A stretch of DNA of 64,000 bases from Streptomyces sp. NBC_01498 (lineage in GTDB: Bacteria > Actinomycetota > Actinomycetes > Streptomycetales > Streptomycetaceae): positions 5,096,001 to 5,160,000 of the forward strand of contig NZ_CP109598.1 of the NCBI RefSeq assembly GCF_036327775.1, written 5' to 3'. A program made the position numbers and the translations under genes. The notes beneath the pieces were generated by a model. That model did no database searches and had not been told where the DNA came from. It saw only the letters and a list, made by a program, of their open reading frames with translations. This document shows, one piece after another, positions 47,050 through 54,506 of the stretch. How positions within the stretch are numbered: the stretch's first letter is position 1; every line of letters begins with the position of its first letter.

Positions 47050-47427
47050 GACGTCCACGACGTCCACGACGTCCACGACGTCCACGACGTCCGCGACGTC
47101 CGCGACGTCCGCGACGTCCGCGACGTCCGCGACGTCCGCGACGTCCGCGACGTCCACGAGGTCCACGACGTCCGCGAGGTCCACGACGTCCACGAGGTCC
47201 ACGACGTCCACGACGTCCGCGAGGTCCGCGAGGTCCGCGACGTCCGCGAGGTCCACGACGTCCGCGAGGTCCGCGAGGTCCGCGACGTCCGCGAGGTCCA
47301 CGACGTCCGCGAGGTCCGCGACGTCCGCGAGGTCCACGACGTCCGCGACGTCCGCGACGTCCGCGACGTCCGCGACGTCCACGACGTCCGCGACGTCCGC
47401 GAGGTCCGCGAGGTCCGCGACGTCCAC
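47050..47427. repeat. 9-bp minisatellite, 42 uninterrupted units
   Basis: Forty-two units of GA(C/G)GTCC(A/G)C run without a gap from 47050 to 47427. Only two positions vary, giving four unit types. Because the period is nine, all frames stay open: leftward V/A-D-V/L triplets, or S-R/W-T triplets, and rightward D/E-V-H/R or Arg/Pro-rich triplets. None has a ribosome site and family likeness, so I treat the array as non-coding. It ends 53 bases from the stop of the aminotransferase gene. Confidence 0.95.
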
Positions 47428-47480
47428 GACGCCCGGGACAGGACACGACGGCAGCCACCGTCACCACAGGACACGACGCG

Positions 47481-48251
47481 TCAGATCTCGTCCCACTCCA
47501 CCGCCTCGTACGCCGCCCGCACCGTCTCCATCAGGGCGGCGTCGACGGTGAACTCCACGTCGTCGATCCGGTGGACGGGCGCGATGCCCTGCGAGTTCGT
47601 GAGGAAGGCCGAGGCGTACGAGGGCAGGTCGGCCAGGGTCACCGGGCGCCGTACGGAGGGCAGCCGGGGCTCCAGCAGGGCCATGGTGATCCCGAGCAGC
47701 GAGGGTGCCTGCGGCCAGACCACGGAGGTGCCGTCCCAGAAGGCGATGTTGGTGACGGCCCCCTCGGTCACCAGCCCGCCGGGTGCCGTCAGCAGCGCCT
47801 CGTCGAAGCCCGCGCGCTCAGCCGCTCGCAGGTGGTACAGCTGTCCGAAGTCGGGATGCTTGATGTGCGGGACCTCGCGGGCGTACGGCACGGACAGCAC
47901 GCTGTGCGGCCGGTCGTCCTTGGTCTGCGGTGGCCGGACGGTGACCATCACCCGCGCCTCCGCGTCGCCCTCCGGCCAGTGCGCGTACACGCGCGCCGAG
48001 GCGTCGGAGACCTCGCCGAGCGCGTGCCGGAGCAGGTCCCGTACGCGCTCCCCGTCCAGGCCCGCGCCGAACAGCTCACGGGTGGCCGAGTCGAGCCGGG
48101 CGAGATGGAGGTCCCGCCCGCGCACCCGGCCGCCCCTTATCTGCATGGCGGTGAAGTGCCCGTACGCGTTGAACGCGGGGACCCGCAACGCGGCCCCCGT
48201 CGCGGGACGGCCGTTGATCTCGACGACGTCGAGCGGTGTCACAGGTGTCAT
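47481..48251 (-). CDS. Class IV PLP aminotransferase (aminodeoxychorismate lyase-like)
   Basis: A 256-residue PLP enzyme of fold type IV. FTAMQIRGGRVRGRDLHLARL is the family start, the PLP lysine is probably the K in EVPHIKHPDFGQLYHLR, and GLVTEGAVTNIAFWDG carries the cofactor phosphate glycine/threonine loop. The C-terminal part has SAFLTNSQGIAPVHRID. Similar genes are called aminodeoxychorismate lyase (PabC) or D-amino acid aminotransferase; no folate genes are adjacent, so the exact activity is open. Confidence 0.83.
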   Translation of the reverse strand: MTPVTPLDVVEINGRPATGAALRVPAFNAYGHFTAMQIRGGRVRGRDLHLARLDSATRELFGAGLDGERVRDLLRHALGEVSDASARVYAHWPEGDAEARVMVTVRPPQTKDDRPHSVLSVPYAREVPHIKHPDFGQLYHLRAAERAGFDEALLTAPGGLVTEGAVTNIAFWDGTSVVWPQAPSLLGITMALLEPRLPSVRRPVTLADLPSYASAFLTNSQGIAPVHRIDDVEFTVDAALMETVRAAYEAVEWDEI

Positions 48252-48343
48252 GGGCCCACGGTAGAGGCGGTGGTCCGGGACCGGCCGCCGGGGTCGCGGG
48301 GGCCCGCGGACCGGCCCGGGGGCTCGGTTCCGGGCGCCGGGGC

Positions 48344-49189
48344 TCAGCCAGTGCGGCCGGTGAGTTCGCGGGCGCGGCGTACCGTCGCCGCGTCGACCAT
48401 CTCGCCCCGGGCGTCCCGGAACACCCCGCTGCCCTCGCCGATCCGCCGGTCGAAGAGATCCAGCAGGGCGTGCGCGTCCGCCAGTTCGCCGGGGTCGACG
48501 CCGAACACCTCGTTGGCGACGGCGACCTGCGCCGGGTGGATGCAGGCCCGCCCCTGGAACCCTGTCGCGCGCAGCCGGGCGCTCGACGCGCGGAACGCGT
48601 CCGGGTCCGAGGTGTGCACCGACACCGGCGCGACCGCCGAGCGCAGACCGTGCGCCGCCGTGTGCGCGACCGCCAGCCCCCGGGCCCAGTCGAGCAGGTC
48701 GTCACCGGCCCGGGAATCGGGTGCCATCCGCAGATCCGCCCGCAGGTCGACCTCGCCGAGTTGCAGATGCCGTACGCCGGGCAGCCCGGCCGTCGCGCCG
48801 AGGGAGAGCAGCCCCGGCGCGCTCTCGACCAGCAGCCCCAGCCCGACGCCCGGCGCGTCGTCGACCAGCGTCAGCAGTGCGTCCAGGTCCGGGCCGGCGG
48901 TGGCCTTCGGGACCCACAGACCGTCCAGGCGGCCGGTGGCGATCAGCGCGCGGGCGTCGTCCCGGCCACGGGCGCCCTCGTTGATCCGTACCCACACCTC
49001 GGGACCCCCGTCGGCGCGCGCCTCGGCGAAGGCGACGGCGGCGGCGCGTGCCGCGTCCTTCCGGGCGGGGGCGACCGCGTCCTCCAGATCGAGGATCAGC
49101 GCGTCCGCCCCGGAGCGCGGCGCGGCGCTCAGGAAGCGGGGCTGGTCGGCGGGTACATACAGATGGGAACGGGGCGGCTGACCGGACAT
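48344..49189 (-). CDS. HpcH/HpaI aldolase (CitE-like CoA-lyase)
   Basis: A 281-residue TIM-barrel lyase of the CitE/malyl-CoA lyase group. LYVPADQPRFL and LILDLEDAVAPARKD hold the substrate and Mg-binding acids, VWVRIN the Arg, GLWVPKAT the Lys, LLVESAPGLL the Glu, LQLGEVDLRADL the metal Asp, and GRACIHPAQVAVANEVF the end. Members cleave malyl-, citramalyl- or similar CoA thioesters into acetyl-CoA plus a 2-oxoacid. ATG at 49189 has AGGAGAG upstream. A longer frame starting at 49261 would add HHHHG-type non-family sequence. It is divergent from the MBL and CoA-transferase genes. Confidence 0.88.
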   Translation of the reverse strand: MSGQPPRSHLYVPADQPRFLSAAPRSGADALILDLEDAVAPARKDAARAAAVAFAEARADGGPEVWVRINEGARGRDDARALIATGRLDGLWVPKATAGPDLDALLTLVDDAPGVGLGLLVESAPGLLSLGATAGLPGVRHLQLGEVDLRADLRMAPDSRAGDDLLDWARGLAVAHTAAHGLRSAVAPVSVHTSDPDAFRASSARLRATGFQGRACIHPAQVAVANEVFGVDPGELADAHALLDLFDRRIGEGSGVFRDARGEMVDAATVRRARELTGRTG

Positions 49190-49216
49190 TCGGCTCTCCT
49201 TGCACATCATGAATCG

Positions 49217-49230
49217 GATGATGCATTTTC
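49217..49230. promoter_or_regulatory. Candidate operator, copy 1 (GATGATGCATTTTC)
   Basis: GATGATGCATTTTC sits in the divergent promoter region between the CitE-like and MBL genes, 28 bases from the CitE start. It is a pseudo-palindrome centred on ATGCAT (10 of 14 positions symmetric). An exact copy lies at 53405-53418, in the other divergent region of the cluster. Flanking CATCATG (49206-49212) and CATGATG (49231-49237) add an outer inverted repeat. Confidence 0.65.
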
Positions 49231-49345
49231 CATGATGATGATGTAGCTTGCGACTCACCATACTTCAGGATCGAGCACCGTGTACGGGTGCGGGCGAGGC
49301 GTCCGGACCCCTGGACCGGACTCGTAACCACGGGAGGACCGCGGC

Positions 49346-50353
49346 GTGTTCGAAGCCGACAGCGTGACGATTACCGTGCTGGTCGAGAACCAGGTGGACA
49401 TGCTGCTGCCCGACCAGGCCAGCCCCCTCGGCGACGGCATCCCGGGCGCCGACGACCACTGTGTCTCCCGGTACGGCCTCATCGAGCACTTCGACCCCAA
49501 GCGCGTACCGCCCCAGGCGGAGAACGGCATCAGCTTCCTGGTCGAGGCGGTGCGCGGGCGGCACAGCGTCCGCGTCCTGTTCGACGTCGGCCTCACCGGC
49601 ACCGTCCTCGAACACAACATGCGGGTGCTCGGCGTGGACCCCGCGTCCGTCGACCATGTCGTCATCAGCCATGGCCACCCGGACCATTTCGGTGGAATCC
49701 ACCGCTTTCTCGACCTCGCCGGCCGCCGTATCCCGGTCGCCACGCACGCCGACGCCGAACTGCCCCGCTACGCGGTCATGGGCGACGGCCGCACCTCCTC
49801 CGTCTACAACGCCGCGTTCCGGTTCGGCGAGGTCGAGCGCTCCGGCGGGGTGCCCGTCCTGACCCAGGACCCCCTCGACCTCGGCTGCGGGGTGCACACC
49901 ACCGGCGTCATCCCCCGCGAGGTCGCCTTCGAGGCGGGCGCCGCCCCGGCGTTCACGCCCGGCGACCCGGGCCTCTACCAGGTCTCGGCGGACGGCAGGC
50001 TCCGCCGCGACGAGGTCATGGACGAGATGGGCCTGGTGATCGACGTACGCGGCGAAGGGCTCGTGGTCCTCACCGGCTGCGCGCACGCCGGGGTCGTCAA
50101 CACCATCCACCAGGCACGCGCGGTGTGCGGGCCCAAGCCCGTCCGCGCCGTGATGGGCGGCTTCCACCTCGGCTTTCCCACCACCCCGGCGGAGAACGTC
50201 GACCTGACCGCCGCCGCCTTCGCCGAACTGGAGGTCGCCACCGTCATGCCGATGCACTGCAGCGGACTGCGCACCCACACGCGCCTGTCCACCGACATGT
50301 CCGCCCACTACGTGCAGCCCGCGGTCGGCACCGTGCTGCGCTTCGGCCGCTGA
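49346..50353 (+). CDS. MBL-fold hydrolase, dihydropterin-synthase-like subgroup
   Basis: A 335-residue metallo-beta-lactamase-fold protein. ITVLVENQVDMLLP at the start, VVISHGHPDHFGGIHRFL with HxHxDH, VVLTGCAHAGVVNTI and a C-terminal VMPMHCSG are typical of the subgroup annotated as methanopterin-related RFA-P synthase-like proteins. These are broad hydrolases; the substrate is unknown. The GTG start at 49346 has GGGAGGA about eight bases upstream. The stop overlaps the CoA-transferase start (TGATG). Confidence 0.85.
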   Translation: MFEADSVTITVLVENQVDMLLPDQASPLGDGIPGADDHCVSRYGLIEHFDPKRVPPQAENGISFLVEAVRGRHSVRVLFDVGLTGTVLEHNMRVLGVDPASVDHVVISHGHPDHFGGIHRFLDLAGRRIPVATHADAELPRYAVMGDGRTSSVYNAAFRFGEVERSGGVPVLTQDPLDLGCGVHTTGVIPREVAFEAGAAPAFTPGDPGLYQVSADGRLRRDEVMDEMGLVIDVRGEGLVVLTGCAHAGVVNTIHQARAVCGPKPVRAVMGGFHLGFPTTPAENVDLTAAAFAELEVATVMPMHCSGLRTHTRLSTDMSAHYVQPAVGTVLRFGR

Positions 50354-51528
50354 TGACCGGCGACCTGCGGGGCATCCGGGTCATCGCGGTCGAACAGGCC
50401 GTCGCCGCACCCCTGTGCACCCGTCATCTGGCCGACCTCGGCGCCGAGGTCGTCAAGATCGAGCGGCCCGGCGGCGGTGACTTCGCCCGTGGCTACGACG
50501 AGGCCGTGCACGGCATGGCCAGCCACTTCGTCTGGCTCAACCGGGGCAAGCGCAGCGTCGTCCTGGACCTGAAGACCGAACCGGGGCGGCGGGCGCTGCG
50601 CGACCTGCTCGCCGGGGCCGACGTCCTGGTCTGCAATCTGGCGCCCGGCGCGCTGAACCGGATCATCACCGACGAGGCGCTGGCGGAGCTCAACCCCCGC
50701 CTGGTGCGCTGCTATCTCTCCGGTTACGGGCCGACCGGACCGTACGCGGACCGCAAGGCGTACGACGCGCTGGTGCAGGGCGAGGCGGGCACCATCTCCG
50801 CCACGGGCACCCCGGAGACCCCGGCCAAGCCCGGAGTCTCCCTCGCGGACCTGGCGGGCGGGGCGTACGCGCTCAGCGCCGTCACCGCGGCCCTGTACGC
50901 CCGCGAACGGACCGGGCTGGGGCGGCGGATCGACGTCGCGCTGTTCGACGTGCTGCTGGAGTGGATGAGCCCGCTGCTGCTGGCCGAACTGCACTCGGGC
51001 TCGGCGCCCCCGCCGGCCGGACTGCGGCACGCCAGCATCGCGCCGTACGGCCCGTACACCACCGCCGACGGCCAGGACGTGCTGATCGCGGTGCAGAACG
51101 AGGGGCAGTGGCAGCGGCTCTGCCGCACGGTGCTCGCCGACACGGCGCTGCTGGACGACCCGGACTTCGGTTCCAACAGCGCGCGCGTACGGCACCGGGA
51201 ACGGACCGAACGGGCCGTGCAGGCGCGGCTGATCACCCTGTCCACCGCCGAGGTCACCGCTCGGCTCGAAGCGGCGGACGTGCCGTACGCGCGGCTCAAC
51301 CAGATCGGGGACGTACTGGCCCATCCCCAGGCCGAGGCCACCGGCCGCTGGTCGGAGGCGACTCTGCCGGACGGGCGGGCGGTCCGGGTGGTCACCTCGC
51401 CGCTGCACCGGGTGCCGGAGCCGCCGGGTGGGCGGCGGGTGCCCGCGCTGGGGGAGCACACGGCGGAGGTTCTGGCCGAACTCGGCCTGACCGAGGGGGA
51501 CATGGCGGAGCGGGAACCGGCGGGATAG
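50353..51528 (+). CDS. CaiB/BaiF-family CoA-transferase
   Basis: A 391-residue class III CoA-transferase that moves CoA between carboxylic acids. LRGIRVIAVEQAVAAPLCTR and LADLGAEVVKIERPGGGD start the fold; LNRGKRSVVLDLK follows; the catalytic Asp is in DRKAYDALVQGEAG; SLADLAGGAYALSAVTAALY and RIDVALFDVLLEW are conserved. It is translationally coupled to the MBL gene and faces the CitE-like lyase, which suggests activation and cleavage of one acid. The hairpin at 51565-51600 ends the transcript. Confidence 0.9.
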   Translation: MTGDLRGIRVIAVEQAVAAPLCTRHLADLGAEVVKIERPGGGDFARGYDEAVHGMASHFVWLNRGKRSVVLDLKTEPGRRALRDLLAGADVLVCNLAPGALNRIITDEALAELNPRLVRCYLSGYGPTGPYADRKAYDALVQGEAGTISATGTPETPAKPGVSLADLAGGAYALSAVTAALYARERTGLGRRIDVALFDVLLEWMSPLLLAELHSGSAPPPAGLRHASIAPYGPYTTADGQDVLIAVQNEGQWQRLCRTVLADTALLDDPDFGSNSARVRHRERTERAVQARLITLSTAEVTARLEAADVPYARLNQIGDVLAHPQAEATGRWSEATLPDGRAVRVVTSPLHRVPEPPGGRRVPALGEHTAEVLAELGLTEGDMAEREPAG

Positions 51529-51564
51529 CGCCCGGCGGGCTCGTCGCCACCGGCCGGAGAGCAC

Positions 51565-51600
51565 CCGGGCCGCCGCCGTCGAGGGACGGCGGCGGCCCGG
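51565..51600. terminator. Bidirectional terminator between CoA-transferase and GntR genes
   Basis: CCGGGCCGCCGCCGTC (51565-51580) and GACGGCGGCGGCCCGG (51585-51600) form a perfect 16-bp stem with a GAGG loop, between convergent genes. Confidence 0.85.
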
Positions 51601-51640
51601 TGTGCCGTCGGCGGCGGCGCGCCGCCCGGTCGTCGTAGTC

Positions 51641-51694
51641 GCTCAGCCGTTGTCGCCGTCGAACGCCTCGCTCAGTCGTTGTCGACGTCGAACG
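51641..51694. repeat. 29-bp duplication of the GntR gene tail
   Basis: GCTCAGCCGTTGTCGCCGTC (start of copy at 51641) and GCTCAGTCGTTGTCGACGTC (at 51670) are near-identical 25-bp stretches 29 bases apart. The inner copy encodes the end of the regulator (FDVDND, stop); the outer copy lies just past it and reads FDGDNG, stop. Confidence 0.75.
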
Positions 51695-52424
51695 GGTCCA
51701 GGATCTGACGGCCCGTCAAATGCTTGCCCAGCGCCAGGAAACTGCGCGAGAGATGCCACTCGGTCGCCTTCGCCAGCGCGTCGCCGTCACCGAGCCGGGC
51801 GGCGGCCAGCATCGAACGGTGCTCGTGGGAGGTCTCGCCGGCCCGGTCGTGCAGCACCTGGAGCACGTCCCAGGGGAACTTCTGCCAGAGCTGGTCGATC
51901 TCCGCGGCCAGGCCCTCGTTGCCGCACTTGGCGTAGAAGAGGAAGTGGAACTGGTAGTTGGCCGCGTTCAGCCGCGCCCGGTCACCCTCCTCCGCCGCCT
52001 GCTCCATGTCCGCGACCAGCCGCTCCGCCAGGTCGATGTCCAGCGGCGAGAGCCGCCGGGCCGCCCGCTGCATCGCGTACGGCTCCACCAGGCGCCGCAG
52101 CAGATAGACGGTCTTGACCTGCTCGTAGTCGGCGTCCGCCACCCGGACGCCCTTGTGCGGCTCGCCCACCAGCACGCCCTCGGCCTCCAGCAGCCGCAGC
52201 GCCTCGCGGACCGGGGTGATGCTGGTGTCGAACATCGCGGCGAGCACGTCCTGCTGGATACGGCTGCCGCGCGGCAGTTCGCCCTCGCTGATCATCCGCC
52301 GCAGTTCGGTGGCGATGCGGTCGCGTTTGGTCGGTGCCTTCGCCGGCTTCGGTACGGAGGCGGCGCGCTTGGACACGACGCCGTCAGTCGTGGCGGTCTT
52401 GGTTCGTCGGGACTGCGGCGGCAT
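51672..52424 (-). CDS. GntR-family regulator with FCD domain
   Basis: A 250-residue repressor. After a Lys/Thr-rich N-terminal tail, the winged helix runs KRDRIATELRRMISEGELPR, GSRIQQDVLAAMFDTSITPV and REALRLLEAEGVLV. The FCD ligand domain follows from about residue 105 (VKTVYLLRRLVEPYAMQR, NYQFHFLFYAKCGNEGL, TSHEHRSMLAAARLGDGDAL), with the His/Asp metal-site pattern. FCD regulators usually sense a carboxylic acid. It lies inside the cluster and is the obvious candidate to bind the shared 14-bp motif. AAGGA precedes ATG 52424. Confidence 0.9.
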   Translation of the reverse strand: MPPQSRRTKTATTDGVVSKRAASVPKPAKAPTKRDRIATELRRMISEGELPRGSRIQQDVLAAMFDTSITPVREALRLLEAEGVLVGEPHKGVRVADADYEQVKTVYLLRRLVEPYAMQRAARRLSPLDIDLAERLVADMEQAAEEGDRARLNAANYQFHFLFYAKCGNEGLAAEIDQLWQKFPWDVLQVLHDRAGETSHEHRSMLAAARLGDGDALAKATEWHLSRSFLALGKHLTGRQILDPFDVDND

Positions 52425-52536
52425 GGCGTGGGTCCTTCTGTCTCGTGGGGCGCTCGGGAGCGGCCGGGGGCGGGGCTTGACGAGTGTCGCATCGAACGGA
52501 ACGGACCCGTGGTGTGTGGGCACTTGAGGGCGGGCA

Positions 52537-53388
52537 TCAGTCGGCGGGCGCAGTCCGGAGGCCGCCGTGGAAGTCGGTGAGCGCGGCGGCGAAGGCCGCG
52601 GGCTCGTCCAGATAGGCGACATGACCCGCCCCGGGCACCACCGCGCTCACGCCGCCGAGCTGTTCGGCGAGCGCGTCGGCGGCCGGCGCGGCGACCCGGT
52701 GGTCCCGCGCGCCGCGCAGTACCAGGCAGGGGACGGCGAGCGGGGCGGCCCGCGCGTGGGAACGCCAGTCGAGCGTGGCCCGCAGCGAGCCGAGCAGCAC
52801 CTCGGGCCGGGTGGCCGCCATCGCGCGGCGCAGCAGTTCACGGTGGCCCGGGTCGGCGGAGAGCAGGGTGCTGTCCACGTAGTTGCGGGCGAAGAGATCC
52901 GTGCCGTCGCGCTCCAGGGCGGCCAGTGTGTCGGCGGGGCGGCGGGCCGCCTCGGGACCCTCGGCCGGGGGGAATCCGACCAGGGTCAGCGACCGCACCC
53001 GGCCCGGGTGCCGCTGGGCGAGGGTGAGTGCGACGAGCGCGCCGAGCCCGGAACCGACGACGTCCACCGGTCGGGCGCCGTCCGCGTACGTCTCCCCGCC
53101 CTCGGCCCCGGCGCCCTTGTCCGGGTCCCGGGTCTCACTCCCGGTCTCGTCCTCGTACGGAGGCGCCGCCCCGTCCGTCGCCCCGGCAGCCGCCCCGGCA
53201 GCCGACAAGGCCGCCGTCACCGCCCCGTCCACCGTGAACGGCTCGGCGGCGCGGGCCCCGTGGCCCGGCAGGTCCGGTGCCTCCGAGTGCCGCCCGGCCG
53301 CGCCGAGATGACGCAGCGCCGGTGCCCAGGTTCCGGCGTCGCCGCCCCAGGTGTGCAGCAGAAGGAGAGGGGTTGCCCTCGTGGTCAT
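52537..53388 (-). CDS. Alpha/beta hydrolase with altered nucleophile elbow
   Basis: A 283-residue alpha/beta-hydrolase-fold protein. LLLHTWGGDAGTWAPAL contains the oxyanion-hole start, APDLPGHGA follows, the elbow reads VVGSGLGALVALTLA, the acid is in LRGARDHRVA, and the base in VPGAGHVAYLDEP. The usual elbow is GxSxG; here the third position is Gly and Ser sits one residue earlier, so the normal nucleophile is missing. A 60-residue low-complexity insert (GAAAGATDGAAPPYEDE) precedes the elbow. ATG at 53388 has GAGG upstream. It lies 112 bases upstream of the GntR gene, on the same strand. Confidence 0.82.
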   Translation of the reverse strand: MTTRATPLLLLHTWGGDAGTWAPALRHLGAAGRHSEAPDLPGHGARAAEPFTVDGAVTAALSAAGAAAGATDGAAPPYEDETGSETRDPDKGAGAEGGETYADGARPVDVVGSGLGALVALTLAQRHPGRVRSLTLVGFPPAEGPEAARRPADTLAALERDGTDLFARNYVDSTLLSADPGHRELLRRAMAATRPEVLLGSLRATLDWRSHARAAPLAVPCLVLRGARDHRVAAPAADALAEQLGGVSAVVPGAGHVAYLDEPAAFAAALTDFHGGLRTAPAD

Positions 53389-53404
53389 AGGCACCTCATA
53401 CCAA

Positions 53405-53418
53405 GATGATGCATTTTC
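53405..53418. promoter_or_regulatory. Candidate operator, copy 2 (GATGATGCATTTTC)
   Basis: This is the exact second copy of the 14-bp motif at 49217-49230. It lies between the divergent alpha/beta hydrolase and ABC-ATPase genes, 17 bases from the hydrolase start. The region (TTTTCTAGATTTCGAAGTAT) is AT-rich in an otherwise GC-rich area, as expected of a promoter. Confidence 0.65.
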
Positions 53419-53474
53419 TAGATTTCGAAGTATAGCTCTTGCGTGTCAGGCATCTTAGCCACAGAATCCCCGGT

Positions 53475-54338
53475 ATGACCACGATCAAATCGGTGCGCCA
53501 GAGCCACGGCGGAGCGCCCGGCGGCCCCCACGACAGCACGCGGAACGCGGCGGAGAAGGCGGTACCGGCCGGGCCGGACGCCGGAGCCGCGGTGCTGCTC
53601 GACGGGCTGACCATGCGGTTCGGCGAGCGCACGGTATGCAAGGACATCAACCTGACCATCGGCGCCGGCGAGGCGCTCTCCATCGTCGGACCGTCCGGCT
53701 GCGGCAAGACCACCCTGCTGCGCGCGGTGGCCGGCCTCGTCCCGCCGGCCGAGGGCGAGGTCCGTATCGACGGACACGCGGTGGACGGCACACCGGACGG
53801 CGTGGCCATGGTCTTCCAGCACTTCGGCCTCTTCCCCTGGAAGACGGTCGAGGCCAACGTCGCCTACGCGCTGCGCGTGCGGGGCACGGGAAAGAAGGAA
53901 GCCCTCGACCGGGCCCGGGAACTGATCGACCTGGTCGGGCTCTCCGGCTTCGAGAAGTCGTACCCGCACCAGCTGTCCGGCGGCATGCAGCAGCGCACCG
54001 GCCTGGCCAGGGCACTGGCCGTACGCCCCCGACTGCTCCTCATGGACGAGCCGTTCGGCGCGCTGGACGCCCAGACCCGCGAGGTGCTCCAGTTCGAACT
54101 GCTGAGCATCTGGCAGGACCACCCCGTGACGATGCTGTTCGTCACCCACTCGATAGACGAGGCCGTCCTCTTCGGCAACCGGATCGCCGTGCTGGGCGGC
54201 CGGCCCAGCGGGATCGCCGAGCTGATCGACGTGACACTGCCACCGCACCGGGACCGGTCCGTACTGGCGGCGCCGGAATTCCTGGCGATCCGCGAGCGCG
54301 TCTGGTCCCTGATCATGAACGCCGAAACGGGCCGCTGA
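53475..54338 (+). CDS. ABC importer ATPase (SsuB/TauB/NitT type)
   Basis: A 287-residue ATPase. Walker A is GPSGCGKTTLL, the Q loop VFQHFGLFPWKTV, the signature LSGGMQQRTGLARAL, Walker B LLLMDEPFGALDAQTRE and the H-loop VTHSIDEAVLF. The EAVLF-type switch helix and FGLFPWKTV are typical of importers for nitrate, sulfonates, taurine or pyrimidine precursors. The first 40 residues are a poorly conserved linker. It is the first gene of a +-strand unit with binding protein, two permeases and a hydrolase. Confidence 0.9.
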   Translation: MTTIKSVRQSHGGAPGGPHDSTRNAAEKAVPAGPDAGAAVLLDGLTMRFGERTVCKDINLTIGAGEALSIVGPSGCGKTTLLRAVAGLVPPAEGEVRIDGHAVDGTPDGVAMVFQHFGLFPWKTVEANVAYALRVRGTGKKEALDRARELIDLVGLSGFEKSYPHQLSGGMQQRTGLARALAVRPRLLLMDEPFGALDAQTREVLQFELLSIWQDHPVTMLFVTHSIDEAVLFGNRIAVLGGRPSGIAELIDVTLPPHRDRSVLAAPEFLAIRERVWSLIMNAETGR

Positions 54339-54506
54339 CCTGTCCCCTCCGGGACCGGCCTCCCCGCCACCGGCACCCCCGCCCCACCGGAGCCACCCGG
54401 CGACACCCCACACCGCGACGCCGCCACCGCGACACCGCCCGACCGTGACACCCAACCCTCAGCCCCGCCGTGCGCCCGCGCGCGGACCAAGCAAGGAGCG
54501 ACACCC

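Noticed and set aside
46738..47427. Leftward 229-codon frame reading V/A-D-V/L triplets through the 9-bp array
   Set aside because: Its GTG start is inside the repeat, without a ribosome site, and it runs into the signal peptide region of another gene in a different frame.
45783..49181. 1132-codon rightward frame across sortase, secreted protein, minisatellite and aminotransferase genes
   Set aside because: It crosses four leftward genes with clear families and is open mainly because the 9-bp repeat and GC bias remove stops.
49190..49261. Longer start for the CitE-like gene with HHHHG-type residues
   Set aside because: The added sequence is promoter DNA, including the shared 14-bp motif; ATG 49189 has AGGAGAG.
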